Shown: positions 1-8,699 of the stretch, one piece after another
Numbering within the stretch: position 1 is the stretch's first letter
Layout: every line of letters starts with the position of its first letter
Source: Arcticimaribacter sp965277835
GTDB lineage: Bacteria > Bacteroidota > Bacteroidia > Flavobacteriales > Flavobacteriaceae
Length of the DNA: 64,000 nucleotides
Direction: 5' to 3'
Assembly: GCA_965277835.1 (NCBI GenBank)
Contig: OZ255841.1
Span: 868,001 to 932,000, forward strand
The notes under the pieces: generated by a model
Databases searched by the model: none
What the model was told of the DNA's origin: nothing
Seen by the model: only the letters and a program-made list of their open reading frames with translations
Program-made: the position numbers and the translations under genes

Positions 1-1495
1 GAATTGCATCAATCAATTGGTGAGAAAACAATCCTTTCATCTTTTTCTTACGATACGATTCTTTCAAATCAATACATTCGATACTAGGCATTAGTACTTT
101 TCCGTAACGTGATTTGAGTTGAGCGTAACCGTATTTCGATTGACTGACATTAAAACGTGTTTCGACGGCAGGGGTTGCAGAACCTAACAACACCTTAGCT
201 CCGTGCTGTTTCCCTAGAACAATAGCAGTATCTCGTGCATGGTAACGAGGAGCAGGGTCGAATTGTTTAAAAGAACTGTCATGCTCTTCATCTACAATTA
301 TAAGACCTAAGTTTTTAAACGGCAAAAAAATTGAAGACCGTGCGCCTAATATAATTTGTGCCTTATCACGTTTGTTAAGAATATTATTCCAAACTTCTAC
401 CCGCTCATGAATTGAGAACTTAGAATGGTAAACAACTACCTTTGAACCAAATCGCTCTTGCAATCTATGAATCATTTGAGTAGTTAGCGATATTTCTGGT
501 AATAGGTATAAAACTTGTTTTTGCAGTTCTAAGGCTTTCTCTATTAATTTAAAATAAACCTCTGTTTTACCAGAAGAAGTAACACCTTCTAATAAAGCTA
601 CATCGTAGGTATTAAACTGACTCTCTATTGTAACAAAAGCCTCTTTTTGATCTGACGATAAGCTATATGCTTTTTTAATTAATTTAGGCACATAAGGTTC
701 TCTATCTTCTTCAAAAAATGTTTCTTCTAAAATCTCCTTATCAATCAATGTTTTAAGTGTCGAAGAAGTTGTATTAGTTTGTTTTAATAAAGAAGACACC
801 TTTATCCATTGATCCAAATCGCCTTGCTTACCGCAAATCCCAAGAATAATTGAATTTTGTTTTGGTGCATTTTTTAAAGAGTCAAATAATGTTGTAAGTA
901 CTTTTTCATTATAAAAACGTTTAGCAAGCCTAACATAACGAACTCGCTTAGGTTTAAACTTTTCCTTCAATTCTTGAAATGATTCTATTACGTCTTCATC
1001 AAGTAATTTTTGAATTAAAGGGAAAATGTTTTTATATCCTACTATTTTTCTAACCTCCTCAATAGTTAAGGTCTTTACATCCAAAGCTTCTAAAATTAAA
1101 AACTCTTCATCCGAAAACTTTTCTAATACTACTTCTTTCTGAGTGTTTTTGCGTATTAAAGTTTCGCTAGTCAACAAAAGTGCCGATGGTAAAGCTGCCC
1201 TAAGAATAGAGCCCATTGAACATAAATAATAAGAAGATATCCAATTCCAAAGGTGTATTTGCTGTTCCGTAATAATTGGGAAGTCTTCTAAAATTACGGC
1301 TATGGTTTTGGGTTCGTATGTTTGTGGCGCAACGCGATGCTTTTTATATACAATTGCTGTGTACATTTTATTCTTACCAAACGGCACACCTACTCTAAAT
1401 CCTATGGATAAAAATTCATATTCTTCTTCCGTAACCCAATACGTAAAAGGTTTTGGTAATGCCAATGGTAATAATACATCAATAAAAAAACGCAT
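1..1495 (-). CDS. priA: Primosomal protein N' (replication restart helicase PriA), 3' end cut by window
   Basis: The reverse strand encodes the N-terminal 498 residues of PriA, the 3'-to-5' helicase that reloads the replisome at stalled forks. The start is the ATG at 1495-1493, giving MRFFIDVLLPLALPKPFTYW, the usual PriA DNA-binding-domain opening. The Walker A motif GVTSSGKTE lies near 570-590 and the DEEHD Walker B box near 280-300. The motif LLGSATP follows, then a run ending in SIECIDLKE as expected in the helicase core. The zinc-binding and C-terminal helicase parts lie outside the window, so the gene is cut by the edge and not broken. It starts 20 nt after the stop of the yihY-like gene, so the two are probably cotranscribed. 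Confidence 0.97.
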   Translation of the reverse strand, partial: MRFFIDVLLPLALPKPFTYWVTEEEYEFLSIGFRVGVPFGKNKMYTAIVYKKHRVAPQTYEPKTIAVILEDFPIITEQQIHLWNWISSYYLCSMGSILRAALPSALLLTSETLIRKNTQKEVVLEKFSDEEFLILEALDVKTLTIEEVRKIVGYKNIFPLIQKLLDEDVIESFQELKEKFKPKRVRYVRLAKRFYNEKVLTTLFDSLKNAPKQNSIILGICGKQGDLDQWIKVSSLLKQTNTTSSTLKTLIDKEILEETFFEEDREPYVPKLIKKAYSLSSDQKEAFVTIESQFNTYDVALLEGVTSSGKTEVYFKLIEKALELQKQVLYLLPEISLTTQMIHRLQERFGSKVVVYHSKFSIHERVEVWNNILNKRDKAQIILGARSSIFLPFKNLGLIIVDEEHDSSFKQFDPAPRYHARDTAIVLGKQHGAKVLLGSATPAVETRFNVSQSKYGYAQLKSRYGKVLMPSIECIDLKESYRKKKMKGLFSHQLIDAI

Positions 1496-1515
1496 AAACA
1501 AGTATTAGTATTACT

Positions 1516-2415
1516 CTAGACTGATTTATTTATTTTATTAAGCGTAGCGTTAAGCTCAAAACCCAGTAATAATAAAATAGAATTAATCCATATATATAAC
1601 ATAAATAACAATAAGGTTCCTATTGAGCCATAAAGTTGATTGTACGTAGAAAACCGATCTACATATATACCAAAAAGATAGGTGTTAACAATTAACAAAA
1701 AAATAGTCATAAAAGCACCTGAAGAAAAAAAGCGCGTAACTCTTCCTTTGGTTCCAAAAAAGTACAAAATGGAGATAGAAAAATATGCAAGCAATATAAA
1801 AAAGAATATTTGCCCTACGCGGAGCCAATTAATAGTATTAGGTATAAAATCTTCGATATTCTTTAAGAAATGTAGTTCGAAAAAAATAAAAACAGCCGTT
1901 GCAATTAGCAAAAGGAAAGCGAGTAAAATACTTACTCCCATTGAAATAAAATATTGTCTAAAAAAATTTCGAGTGAAGTCTATATGATATGATTCTTCGA
2001 AACTAGAGAAAATAGAGTTTACACCATTTGCAGTCAAAAAAATTGACAATATAAAAGCTGATGAAAGCAGCCCTCCTCTAGGCTTGTTTTGAATGTCTTC
2101 GAAAATTGAAGAAAAGAATGTGTGTGTTTCTTGTGGTAATAGTGCTTCAATAAATTCTAATAAGACTAAATCAAAATTTTCTATTGGAATGAAAGGCAGT
2201 AAATTTAAAACAAACAGAAGAAAAGGAAATAAAGCCATAAAAAAACTAAACGAAATACTACCCGCCCGAGCAGTTAACGTGCCTTTTATTATACCAATTA
2301 CATACATTTCGATAAGGTCATAAACCGAAAAATCGCATTTACCTTTGATTTTAATCATCTCCAAAGCCCTAACAAGGTTTCTTATAAGTGGTATTTGTTT
2401 TAATTTATCTTTCAT
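1516..2415 (-). CDS. YihY/BrkB family inner-membrane protein
   Basis: A 299-residue integral membrane protein of the YihY (virulence factor BrkB) family. About six hydrophobic segments are visible, near residues 45-67, 118-138, 150-178, 198-220, 230-252 and 262-285. The family signature region with SFSFFMALFPF precedes the first helix, and the short charged N- and C-termini fit the family. The biochemical role of the family is unsettled. It was once mis-annotated as ribonuclease BN, and I make no functional claim. The start ATG at 2415 is the only one that keeps the conserved N-terminus. It lies directly upstream of priA on the same strand and diverges from rlmH across 134 bp. Confidence 0.9.
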   Translation of the reverse strand: MKDKLKQIPLIRNLVRALEMIKIKGKCDFSVYDLIEMYVIGIIKGTLTARAGSISFSFFMALFPFLLFVLNLLPFIPIENFDLVLLEFIEALLPQETHTFFSSIFEDIQNKPRGGLLSSAFILSIFLTANGVNSIFSSFEESYHIDFTRNFFRQYFISMGVSILLAFLLLIATAVFIFFELHFLKNIEDFIPNTINWLRVGQIFFFILLAYFSISILYFFGTKGRVTRFFSSGAFMTIFLLIVNTYLFGIYVDRFSTYNQLYGSIGTLLLFMLYIWINSILLLLGFELNATLNKINKSV

Positions 2416-2549
2416 TTAATAACGATGTTCTTTCAAAAATACTAATCCCTCAAAACTTAATATAACATAATTAAAGGAATTATTTAAGATAAAAATATTT
2501 TGCGCCTATCTCGAAATAAAACTATAAGGGAGTTTTGTAGTTTTGATAC

Positions 2550-3023
2550 ATGGAAATAAAACTTATCTGTATAGGGAAAACTGATAATTCGGATTTAGAA
2601 AAATTAATCTCAATTTATGAAAATCGCCTTAAGCACTATATTAAATTTAGTTTACATATAATAACAGATATAAAAAACACAAAAAAATTATCCGAAGAGC
2701 AACAAAAAATAAAAGAAGGGGTTTTAATTGAAAAACAATTGCAAGCCTCTGATACAGTTGTGCTATTAGACGAAAACGGAAAAGAGTTTTCGTCTGTCAG
2801 TTTTTCTAAATTTTTAAACACGAAAATGGTTTCTGGCTGTAAACGGCTAATTTTTATAATTGGCGGACCTTATGGTTTTTCTAAAGAAATCTATGAAAAA
2901 TACCGCTATAAAATTGCATTATCTCAAATGACATTTTCGCACCAAATAATACGTTTGTTTTTTGTAGAACAGCTCTACCGAGCAAACACCATTCTAAAAA
3001 ATGAACCTTATCATCATTCTTAA
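2550..3023 (+). CDS. rlmH: 23S rRNA (pseudouridine-1915-N3)-methyltransferase RlmH
   Basis: A 157-residue SPOUT-class methyltransferase matching RlmH, which methylates pseudouridine 1915 in helix 69 of 23S rRNA on assembled ribosomes. The length is normal for the family. The protein opens with MEIKLICIGKT, has the SAM-site segments VVLLDENGKEFSS and FIIGGPYGF, and ends in the diagnostic EPYHHS tail. RlmH acts as a homodimer whose trefoil knot is formed by the C-terminal half. Nine bases separate it from rdgB, so the two probably share a transcript. A TAGTTTTG box ends four bases before the ATG, too close for an ordinary leader, so I do not call it as a promoter. Confidence 0.97.
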   Translation: MEIKLICIGKTDNSDLEKLISIYENRLKHYIKFSLHIITDIKNTKKLSEEQQKIKEGVLIEKQLQASDTVVLLDENGKEFSSVSFSKFLNTKMVSGCKRLIFIIGGPYGFSKEIYEKYRYKIALSQMTFSHQIIRLFFVEQLYRANTILKNEPYHHS

Positions 3024-3032
3024 TTCAAAACA

Positions 3033-3608
3033 ATGAAACTTGTATTTGCAACCCACAATCTTAATAAACTTAGAGAAATTAAAGAACTCGTTCCTTCTAA
3101 TATTGAAATCTTGAGTTTATCAGATATCAATTGCAATGAAGAAATTGAAGAAACAGGAACTACACTAGAAGAAAATGCAAAGATAAAAGTAAATCATATA
3201 AAAGATAATTATGGATATAGTTGCTTTGCAGACGACTCGGGTTTAGAGATAGACGCACTCAATGGCGCACCAGGTGTATATTCTGCACGATATGCAGGCG
3301 TTAAAAAAGACAATAACAAAAACATAGAAAAAGTATGGAGCGAGTTAAAGGGCAAAAAAACAAATGCCCAATTTAGAACCATAATAGCCGCACACATACA
3401 AGGGCAAGAGTTCGACTGCGAAGGTATTGTTAGAGGCGAAATAATCTTTGAAAAAAGAGGAGATAAAGGTTTTGGCTATGACCCTATTTTTATTCCTGAA
3501 GGCTACACCCAAACCTTTGCCGAACTAGGCAATGAAGTGAAAAACAAAATTAGTCACCGCGCAAAAGCGTTCAATCTTTTTTTAGATGCTTTAAAGAAAA
3601 CTAAATAA
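3033..3608 (+). CDS. rdgB: RdgB/HAM1 XTP/dITP pyrophosphatase
   Basis: A 191-residue non-canonical purine NTP pyrophosphatase that removes ITP, dITP and XTP from the nucleotide pool by hydrolysis to the monophosphate and pyrophosphate. The signature parts are visible: the N-terminal ATHNLNKLREIK, the ADDSGLEIDAL active-site block, PGVYSARYAG, the GFGYDPIF specificity loop and the SHRAKA C-terminal motif. Length and order match the family. It follows rlmH by nine nucleotides. The next gene begins about 100 bp downstream behind a palindrome, so a new transcription unit may start there. Confidence 0.97.
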   Translation: MKLVFATHNLNKLREIKELVPSNIEILSLSDINCNEEIEETGTTLEENAKIKVNHIKDNYGYSCFADDSGLEIDALNGAPGVYSARYAGVKKDNNKNIEKVWSELKGKKTNAQFRTIIAAHIQGQEFDCEGIVRGEIIFEKRGDKGFGYDPIFIPEGYTQTFAELGNEVKNKISHRAKAFNLFLDALKKTK

Positions 3609-3675
3609 TAAGCTCCATAATTTAAAATCAAACTTCCATACATTCATACTTAATATTCTGTTCTTTAAATTTATT

Positions 3676-3691
3676 TAACTAAATTTAGTTA
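3676..3691. promoter_or_regulatory. 16-bp perfect palindrome upstream of the acyl-CoA synthetase gene
   Basis: The sequence TAACTAAATTTAGTTA reads identically on both strands and lies 16 bp before the ATG at 3708. A further half-site, ACTAAAT, follows directly at 3691-3697, and AACTAAAT recurs at about 5526, just upstream of the acyl-CoA dehydrogenase gene. Perfect short palindromes in this position are typical of operators for TetR-type regulators such as those controlling fatty acid degradation. No such regulator gene is in the window, so the binding protein is unknown. The high AT content makes chance palindromes more likely than usual. Confidence 0.45.
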
Positions 3692-3707
3692 CTAAATTAT
3701 TTCACAG

Positions 3708-5477
3708 ATGCAACCGACCCGTTTATTTGAGTTTATAGAAGTACAAAGAAGTCAAAACCCAATTGACAAATGTGTAACCACAAAATACGATGGCGTATGG
3801 CAAAGTCTTTCTACTGAAGCGTTCTATGAACAAATACAACATGTAAGTCAGTCACTCATAAAACTTGGCGTAAAGAAAGGCGATAAAATTGCATTAATTT
3901 CTACCAACAACCGCACCGAGTGGTGTGTTGTTGACTTAGCTGTTTTGCAACTTGGTGCAGTTACTGTACCTGTTTATCCTACCATTACAGCTTTAGAGTA
4001 TGAATATGTCCTTCAACATTCCGAAAGTCAATACTGCTTTATTTCGGATGTAGGGATTTTTGATAAGCTAAATACTGTTAAAAAAAACCTTTCCCATCTC
4101 AAAGAAATTTACTCCTTTGATACTATTGAAAACTGCCGCTCTTGGACTGAGTTTTTAAATGGTAATGATGTCGAAACCCAAAAACTAGTCGATACTGCCA
4201 AAAACAATGTTAGCCCGCAAGACCTCGCAAGCATCCTTTATACCTCCGGAACAACGGGAGTCCCAAAAGGCGTAATGCTAAGCCACAACAATATAGCTTC
4301 GAACGTGTTTGCCAGTGCAAAAAGATTGCCCGTAGAGTATGAAGAAAATTTTTACTCCCTAAGTTTTTTGCCAGTATGCCACATTTATGAGCGCATGATA
4401 ATTTATTTATACTACTACAAAAGTATTGGTGTTCATTTTGCCGAATCTTTAGAAACCATTTCTGAAAATTTGAAAGAGGTAAAGCCAATTTTTATGACAG
4501 CAGTGCCTAGGCTTTTAGAAAAAGTTTATGATAAAATATATGCCAAAGGCAGTGAACTTAGTGGTATTAAGAAAAAACTTTTTTATTGGGCTATTAATCT
4601 AGGGTTACGCTATGAACCCTATGGAGCAAATGGCTTTCTATATGAACTAAAATTAAAGATTGCCCGCAAACTTATATTCTCCAAGTGGAAAGAGGCTTTA
4701 GGTGGTAAATTACACACAATTAGTTCTGGAAGTGCTGCACTACAACCTAGATTGGCACGTATTTTTACTGCTGCAGGAATTACCATTGCTGAAGGTTACG
4801 GGCTTACCGAAACGTCTCCCGTAATAACCGTAAACGACTATAGAGATAAAGGTTTAAGAATTGGCACTGTAGGTAAACCTATTGAAAAAATAGAAGTGAA
4901 AATTGCCGAAGATGGCGAAATCCTTTGTAAAGGTCCCAACATTATGTTAGGGTACTACAAAAACCCAGATATGACTGCTGAAGTTATTAAAGATGGCTAT
5001 TTCTACACAGGTGATATAGGTGTTGTTGACTCAGATGGATTTTTAAAAATAACCGATCGTAAAAAAGAATTATTTAAAACCTCTGGCGGTAAATATATTG
5101 CTCCTCAAGTAATAGAGAATCAAATGAAGCAATCATTATTTATTGAACAAATTATGGTAATTGGTGAGGGTCAAAAAATGCCAGCTGCTTTAATTCAACC
5201 TTCTTTTGAATATATAGAACAATGGATAAAAGAGCAAAATATAGACACAGGAGCCACACCTAATGACATTTGCTCGTGTCCCCAAGTCATTGCTGCAATT
5301 CAAAAAGATATCGATCAACATAATGTCCATTTTTCGCAATGGGAACGAATCAAAAAATTTGAACTTACTCCCGAAATATGGAGTATTGACCAAGGGCATT
5401 TAACTCCTACAATGAAAGTAAAACGAAAAGTAATTAAAGACCGTTACAAAGACTTATTTAATAAAATTTATCAATAA
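3708..5477 (+). CDS. Long-chain fatty acid-CoA ligase (AMP-forming)
   Basis: A 589-residue member of the ANL adenylating superfamily, of the long-chain acyl-CoA synthetase type, which activates fatty acids with ATP and CoA for beta-oxidation or lipid synthesis. The AMP-binding loop YTSGTTGVPKG lies at about residues 178-188, AEGYGLTETSP at 361-371, the YTGD motif at 433-436 and the hinge/lysine region DRKKELFKTSGGKY at 450-463. Length and the tightly spaced C-terminal domain match the bacterial class that resembles eukaryotic ACSLs. The next gene, an acyl-CoA dehydrogenase, begins 65 bp downstream, which supports a role in fatty acid catabolism. A palindrome sits in its promoter region. Confidence 0.93.
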   Translation: MQPTRLFEFIEVQRSQNPIDKCVTTKYDGVWQSLSTEAFYEQIQHVSQSLIKLGVKKGDKIALISTNNRTEWCVVDLAVLQLGAVTVPVYPTITALEYEYVLQHSESQYCFISDVGIFDKLNTVKKNLSHLKEIYSFDTIENCRSWTEFLNGNDVETQKLVDTAKNNVSPQDLASILYTSGTTGVPKGVMLSHNNIASNVFASAKRLPVEYEENFYSLSFLPVCHIYERMIIYLYYYKSIGVHFAESLETISENLKEVKPIFMTAVPRLLEKVYDKIYAKGSELSGIKKKLFYWAINLGLRYEPYGANGFLYELKLKIARKLIFSKWKEALGGKLHTISSGSAALQPRLARIFTAAGITIAEGYGLTETSPVITVNDYRDKGLRIGTVGKPIEKIEVKIAEDGEILCKGPNIMLGYYKNPDMTAEVIKDGYFYTGDIGVVDSDGFLKITDRKKELFKTSGGKYIAPQVIENQMKQSLFIEQIMVIGEGQKMPAALIQPSFEYIEQWIKEQNIDTGATPNDICSCPQVIAAIQKDIDQHNVHFSQWERIKKFELTPEIWSIDQGHLTPTMKVKRKVIKDRYKDLFNKIYQ

Positions 5478-5542
5478 TATTTTTAATTAAAACTTAAATC
5501 AAAGAAAAGTAAATAGGGTATCATCAACTAAATAATTCAACT

Positions 5543-7339
5543 ATGAGTACTACAAAAAACAAAGTATTAGGGGGTGGTTTTATAATTAGTGAAACTAATG
5601 CAGAAACTGTTTTCACAGTCGAAGATTTTAGCGAAGATCAAATTTTGATGAAAGAATCTGTCCAAGAATTTGTCAATAGAGATATTATCCCTAACCGTGA
5701 ACGCTTTGAACAAAAGGACTATAAGTTAATCGAAAGTCTTATGAAAGAGGCTGGAGAACTAGGTTTTTTGGGAGTTAGTGTACCCGAAGAGTATCTAGGT
5801 TTAGGAATGCCTTTTACCTCTACCATGTTAGTTTGCGATTATATATCGGGGGCGAGCGGGTCGTTTTCTACAGCATTCGGAGCACACACTGGAATTGGTA
5901 CAATGCCTATTGCATTATATGGTAATGAAACTCAAAAACAAAAATATTTACCAAAGCTAGCTACTGGAGAATGGTTTGGAGCTTATTGCCTAACAGAGCC
6001 TGGGGCAGGCTCGGATGCTAATTCGGGAAAGACAAAAGCAGTTTTGTCTGAAGATGGTAGTCATTATAAAATTACAGGGCAAAAAATGTGGATTTCAAAC
6101 GCTGGCTTTGCAGACATACTTATTGTTTTTGCGCGTATTGAAGATGACAAAAATATTACGGGTTTTATTGTTCCAAAAGACCTCGAAAACGGAATTACTT
6201 TAGGAGAAGAAGAAAACAAACTTGGAATAAAAGCTTCTTCTACGCGTCAAATATTTTTCAACGAAACCAAAGTGCCAGTAGACGATATGCTTGCCGAAAG
6301 AGGAAAAGGTTTTAAAATTGCAATAAATGCCTTAAATATTGGGCGAATAAAACTTGCCGCAGGGTGTTTAGAAGCTCAAAGAAGAATTACAAAAATTTCG
6401 GTTCAATATGCCACAGAGCATATTCAATTTAAAAAACCTATAGCCCAGTTTGGGGCAATTCAATCTAAGCTCGCTACAATGGCAACAAATACCTATGTAT
6501 GTGAATCTGCTTGCTATAGGGCTGGTTTTGATATTGAAAAACGAGTTGAAGAACTATTAAATAATGGTTTATCTCATCAAGAAGCAGAACTAAAAGGAGT
6601 CGAAGAATATGCAATAGAGTGTTCTATCCTAAAAATTGTAGCTTCGGAAATGTCACAAAACTGCTCAGATGAAGGCATACAAATATTTGGAGGGATGGGT
6701 TTCTCTTCAGATGCTCCTGTAGAAACAGCATGGCGAGATGCCCGAATTACAAGAATCTACGAAGGTACAAACGAAATTAACAGAATGTTATTGGTAGGAA
6801 TGTTATTGAAAAAAGCACTTAAAGGTGATTTGGATCTAATGGCTGCCGCTACTAGTGTAGAAAAAGAGTTGGTAAACGGAATACCAAAAGCTAAAATCTC
6901 GACCAACTTATTTGCCGAAGAAAAACACTTAATTAAAAACCTAAAAAAAGCCGCGCTCATGATTTTGGGGGCAGCAGTAAAAGAATTTGGTTCAAAACTC
7001 AATAGCCAACAACAAATATTACTTGCAATTTCTGATATTTTGATTGAAATATATATGGTTGAATCTTCACTTTTGAGAACAGAGAAAAACTGTAATCGCT
7101 TTGAAGTTGGAAATCAAAAAAATCAAATTGAAATAACTCAGTTATATTTATTCAATGCCATTGAAAAAATAAAATCGAAAGGCAAAGAAGCTATTATTTC
7201 TTTTTCAAAAAATGAAGAACTAAAAACTATGCTAGCTGCTTTAGAGCAATATACGCGTTATGAAAATTATCCCAATATTGCAGAAATTAGAAGGAATATT
7301 GCGGCTACTATAATTAATAAAAATGACTATCCTTTTTAA
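5543..7339 (+). CDS. Acyl-CoA dehydrogenase with C-terminal extension
   Basis: A 598-residue FAD-dependent acyl-CoA dehydrogenase that forms the trans-2-enoyl-CoA in beta-oxidation and passes electrons to ETF. The N-terminal helical domain is followed by the FAD-contacting block YCLTEPGAGSDANSG (about 148-162), KMWISNAGFAD, and the catalytic glutamate in IYEGTNEIN (Glu407). Residues 420-598 form an extra helical extension beyond the usual ~380-residue core. This places it with the larger bacterial ACADs related to VLCAD, often found in Bacteroidota. It follows the acyl-CoA ligase on the same strand. Its last 17 bp overlap the longest reading of the next gene. Confidence 0.95.
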   Translation: MSTTKNKVLGGGFIISETNAETVFTVEDFSEDQILMKESVQEFVNRDIIPNRERFEQKDYKLIESLMKEAGELGFLGVSVPEEYLGLGMPFTSTMLVCDYISGASGSFSTAFGAHTGIGTMPIALYGNETQKQKYLPKLATGEWFGAYCLTEPGAGSDANSGKTKAVLSEDGSHYKITGQKMWISNAGFADILIVFARIEDDKNITGFIVPKDLENGITLGEEENKLGIKASSTRQIFFNETKVPVDDMLAERGKGFKIAINALNIGRIKLAAGCLEAQRRITKISVQYATEHIQFKKPIAQFGAIQSKLATMATNTYVCESACYRAGFDIEKRVEELLNNGLSHQEAELKGVEEYAIECSILKIVASEMSQNCSDEGIQIFGGMGFSSDAPVETAWRDARITRIYEGTNEINRMLLVGMLLKKALKGDLDLMAAATSVEKELVNGIPKAKISTNLFAEEKHLIKNLKKAALMILGAAVKEFGSKLNSQQQILLAISDILIEIYMVESSLLRTEKNCNRFEVGNQKNQIEITQLYLFNAIEKIKSKGKEAIISFSKNEELKTMLAALEQYTRYENYPNIAEIRRNIAATIINKNDYPF

Positions 7340-8699
7340 AACAATAAAACTAATGACAAAATCACTTTTGGCTTACTTCGTATTAGCCACATCAACTCTT
7401 ATTTCTTTACAGGCACAATCGGACAAAGATTTTTATAGCATAATAAATGAAGTGTCGGCGAATAGAATTGAACAGGATATAACAAAACTAGCGAATTTTG
7501 GAACACGCCACACTCTTAGTGATACGCTTTCAGAATCAAGAGGAATTGGGGCTGCAAGGAGATGGATTTTTAAAAGTTTTCAAAAAATTGCTGAAGCGTG
7601 TTCGGGTTGTATCGAAGTTAAATATCAAAAAAACTATGTGGAACCCGATGGAAGAAGAATTATAAAACCCGTATGGATTAACAATGTACTGGCTATTCAA
7701 AAAGGAACTAAATATCCTAACCGATATATAATTATGAGTGGTGATATTGACTCGCGCATATCTGACCCTAATAACTATACTGATGATTCGCCAGGAGCAA
7801 ACGATAATGCTAGCGGAATGGCAGGTACTATTGAGGCAGCCCGTATACTTTCGAAATATAGTTTTGAAAACAGTATTATTTATGCAGGCTTAGCAGGAGA
7901 AGAGCAAGGGCTTTTTGGAGGAAAAGGGCTTGCCGAATATGCAAAAAAACAAGGTTGGGAAATTATCGGGATTCTTAACAATGATATGATTGGAAATATA
8001 AAAGGAGTTGACGGGGTAATTGATAATAGGACATTTCGCATTTTTTCTGAGCCTGTACCTCCTACCGAAACCGAGCAACAAAGAAAAAGCAGACGGTACT
8101 ACGGTGGTGAAGTTGATGGGATTTCAAGACAATTAGCACGCTATGTACATAAAACAGTTAACCAATATATGCCAGAAATGAACCCTAAAATGATTTATAG
8201 GTTAGACCGTTTTGGCAGAGGTGGACACCATAGACCTTTTAATGATGTCGGATATGCTGGTATTAGAATTATGGAAGCTCATGAAAATTACACACAACAA
8301 CACCAAGACCTTCGTACCGAAAATGGAATTAAATACGGGGATGTCCTCGAAGCTGTAAATTTCGATTACGCCAAAAAACTAACTGCCGTAAATGCAATTA
8401 ACTTGGCATCTATTGCTTGGGCACCTCCTGCAGTTAAAAAGGTTTCTATTGGTGGTATTGTTCAAGCATCAGTAAAATTCAAATGGAAAAAAATAGATGA
8501 TAAAAACATAAAAGGGTACCGTATTTATTGGAGAGAGACAACATCTGCTACTTGGGATTATTCTAGATTTGTTGGTGATGTTTCCGAGGCAACATTAGAA
8601 GGTATTGTAATTGATAATTTCTTTTTTGGTATAGCTTCAGTGGGCACCAATGGTATAGAAAGCCCTGTTGTTTTTCCAAATGAAATATTTAGAGACTAA
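7323..8699 (+). CDS. Secreted M28-family metallopeptidase with C-terminal FnIII-like domain
   Basis: A 458-residue putative exported zinc aminopeptidase of family M28. The first start at 7323 overlaps the dehydrogenase gene. The second ATG at 7353 (MTKSLLAYFVLATSTL) gives a cleaner signal peptide ending near LQAQS and may be the true start. Visible metal and catalytic positions are SPGANDNASG (Asp161), AGEEQG (Glu193/194), NNDMIGN (Asp221) and GGHHRPF (His302/303). The first metal ligand, normally His in a GHxD motif, reads GDID here, so it is Asp141. Residues from about 370 to the end look like a fibronectin type III domain (KGYRIYWRET). It converges with the sprF-like gene, overlapping it by 4 bp. 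Confidence 0.88.
   Translation: MTILFKTIKLMTKSLLAYFVLATSTLISLQAQSDKDFYSIINEVSANRIEQDITKLANFGTRHTLSDTLSESRGIGAARRWIFKSFQKIAEACSGCIEVKYQKNYVEPDGRRIIKPVWINNVLAIQKGTKYPNRYIIMSGDIDSRISDPNNYTDDSPGANDNASGMAGTIEAARILSKYSFENSIIYAGLAGEEQGLFGGKGLAEYAKKQGWEIIGILNNDMIGNIKGVDGVIDNRTFRIFSEPVPPTETEQQRKSRRYYGGEVDGISRQLARYVHKTVNQYMPEMNPKMIYRLDRFGRGGHHRPFNDVGYAGIRIMEAHENYTQQHQDLRTENGIKYGDVLEAVNFDYAKKLTAVNAINLASIAWAPPAVKKVSIGGIVQASVKFKWKKIDDKNIKGYRIYWRETTSATWDYSRFVGDVSEATLEGIVIDNFFFGIASVGTNGIESPVVFPNEIFRD

Noticed and set aside
1..1495. Truncated priA as a pseudogene
   Set aside because: The frame stays open to the first base of the window and all motifs are intact. It is cut by the edge.
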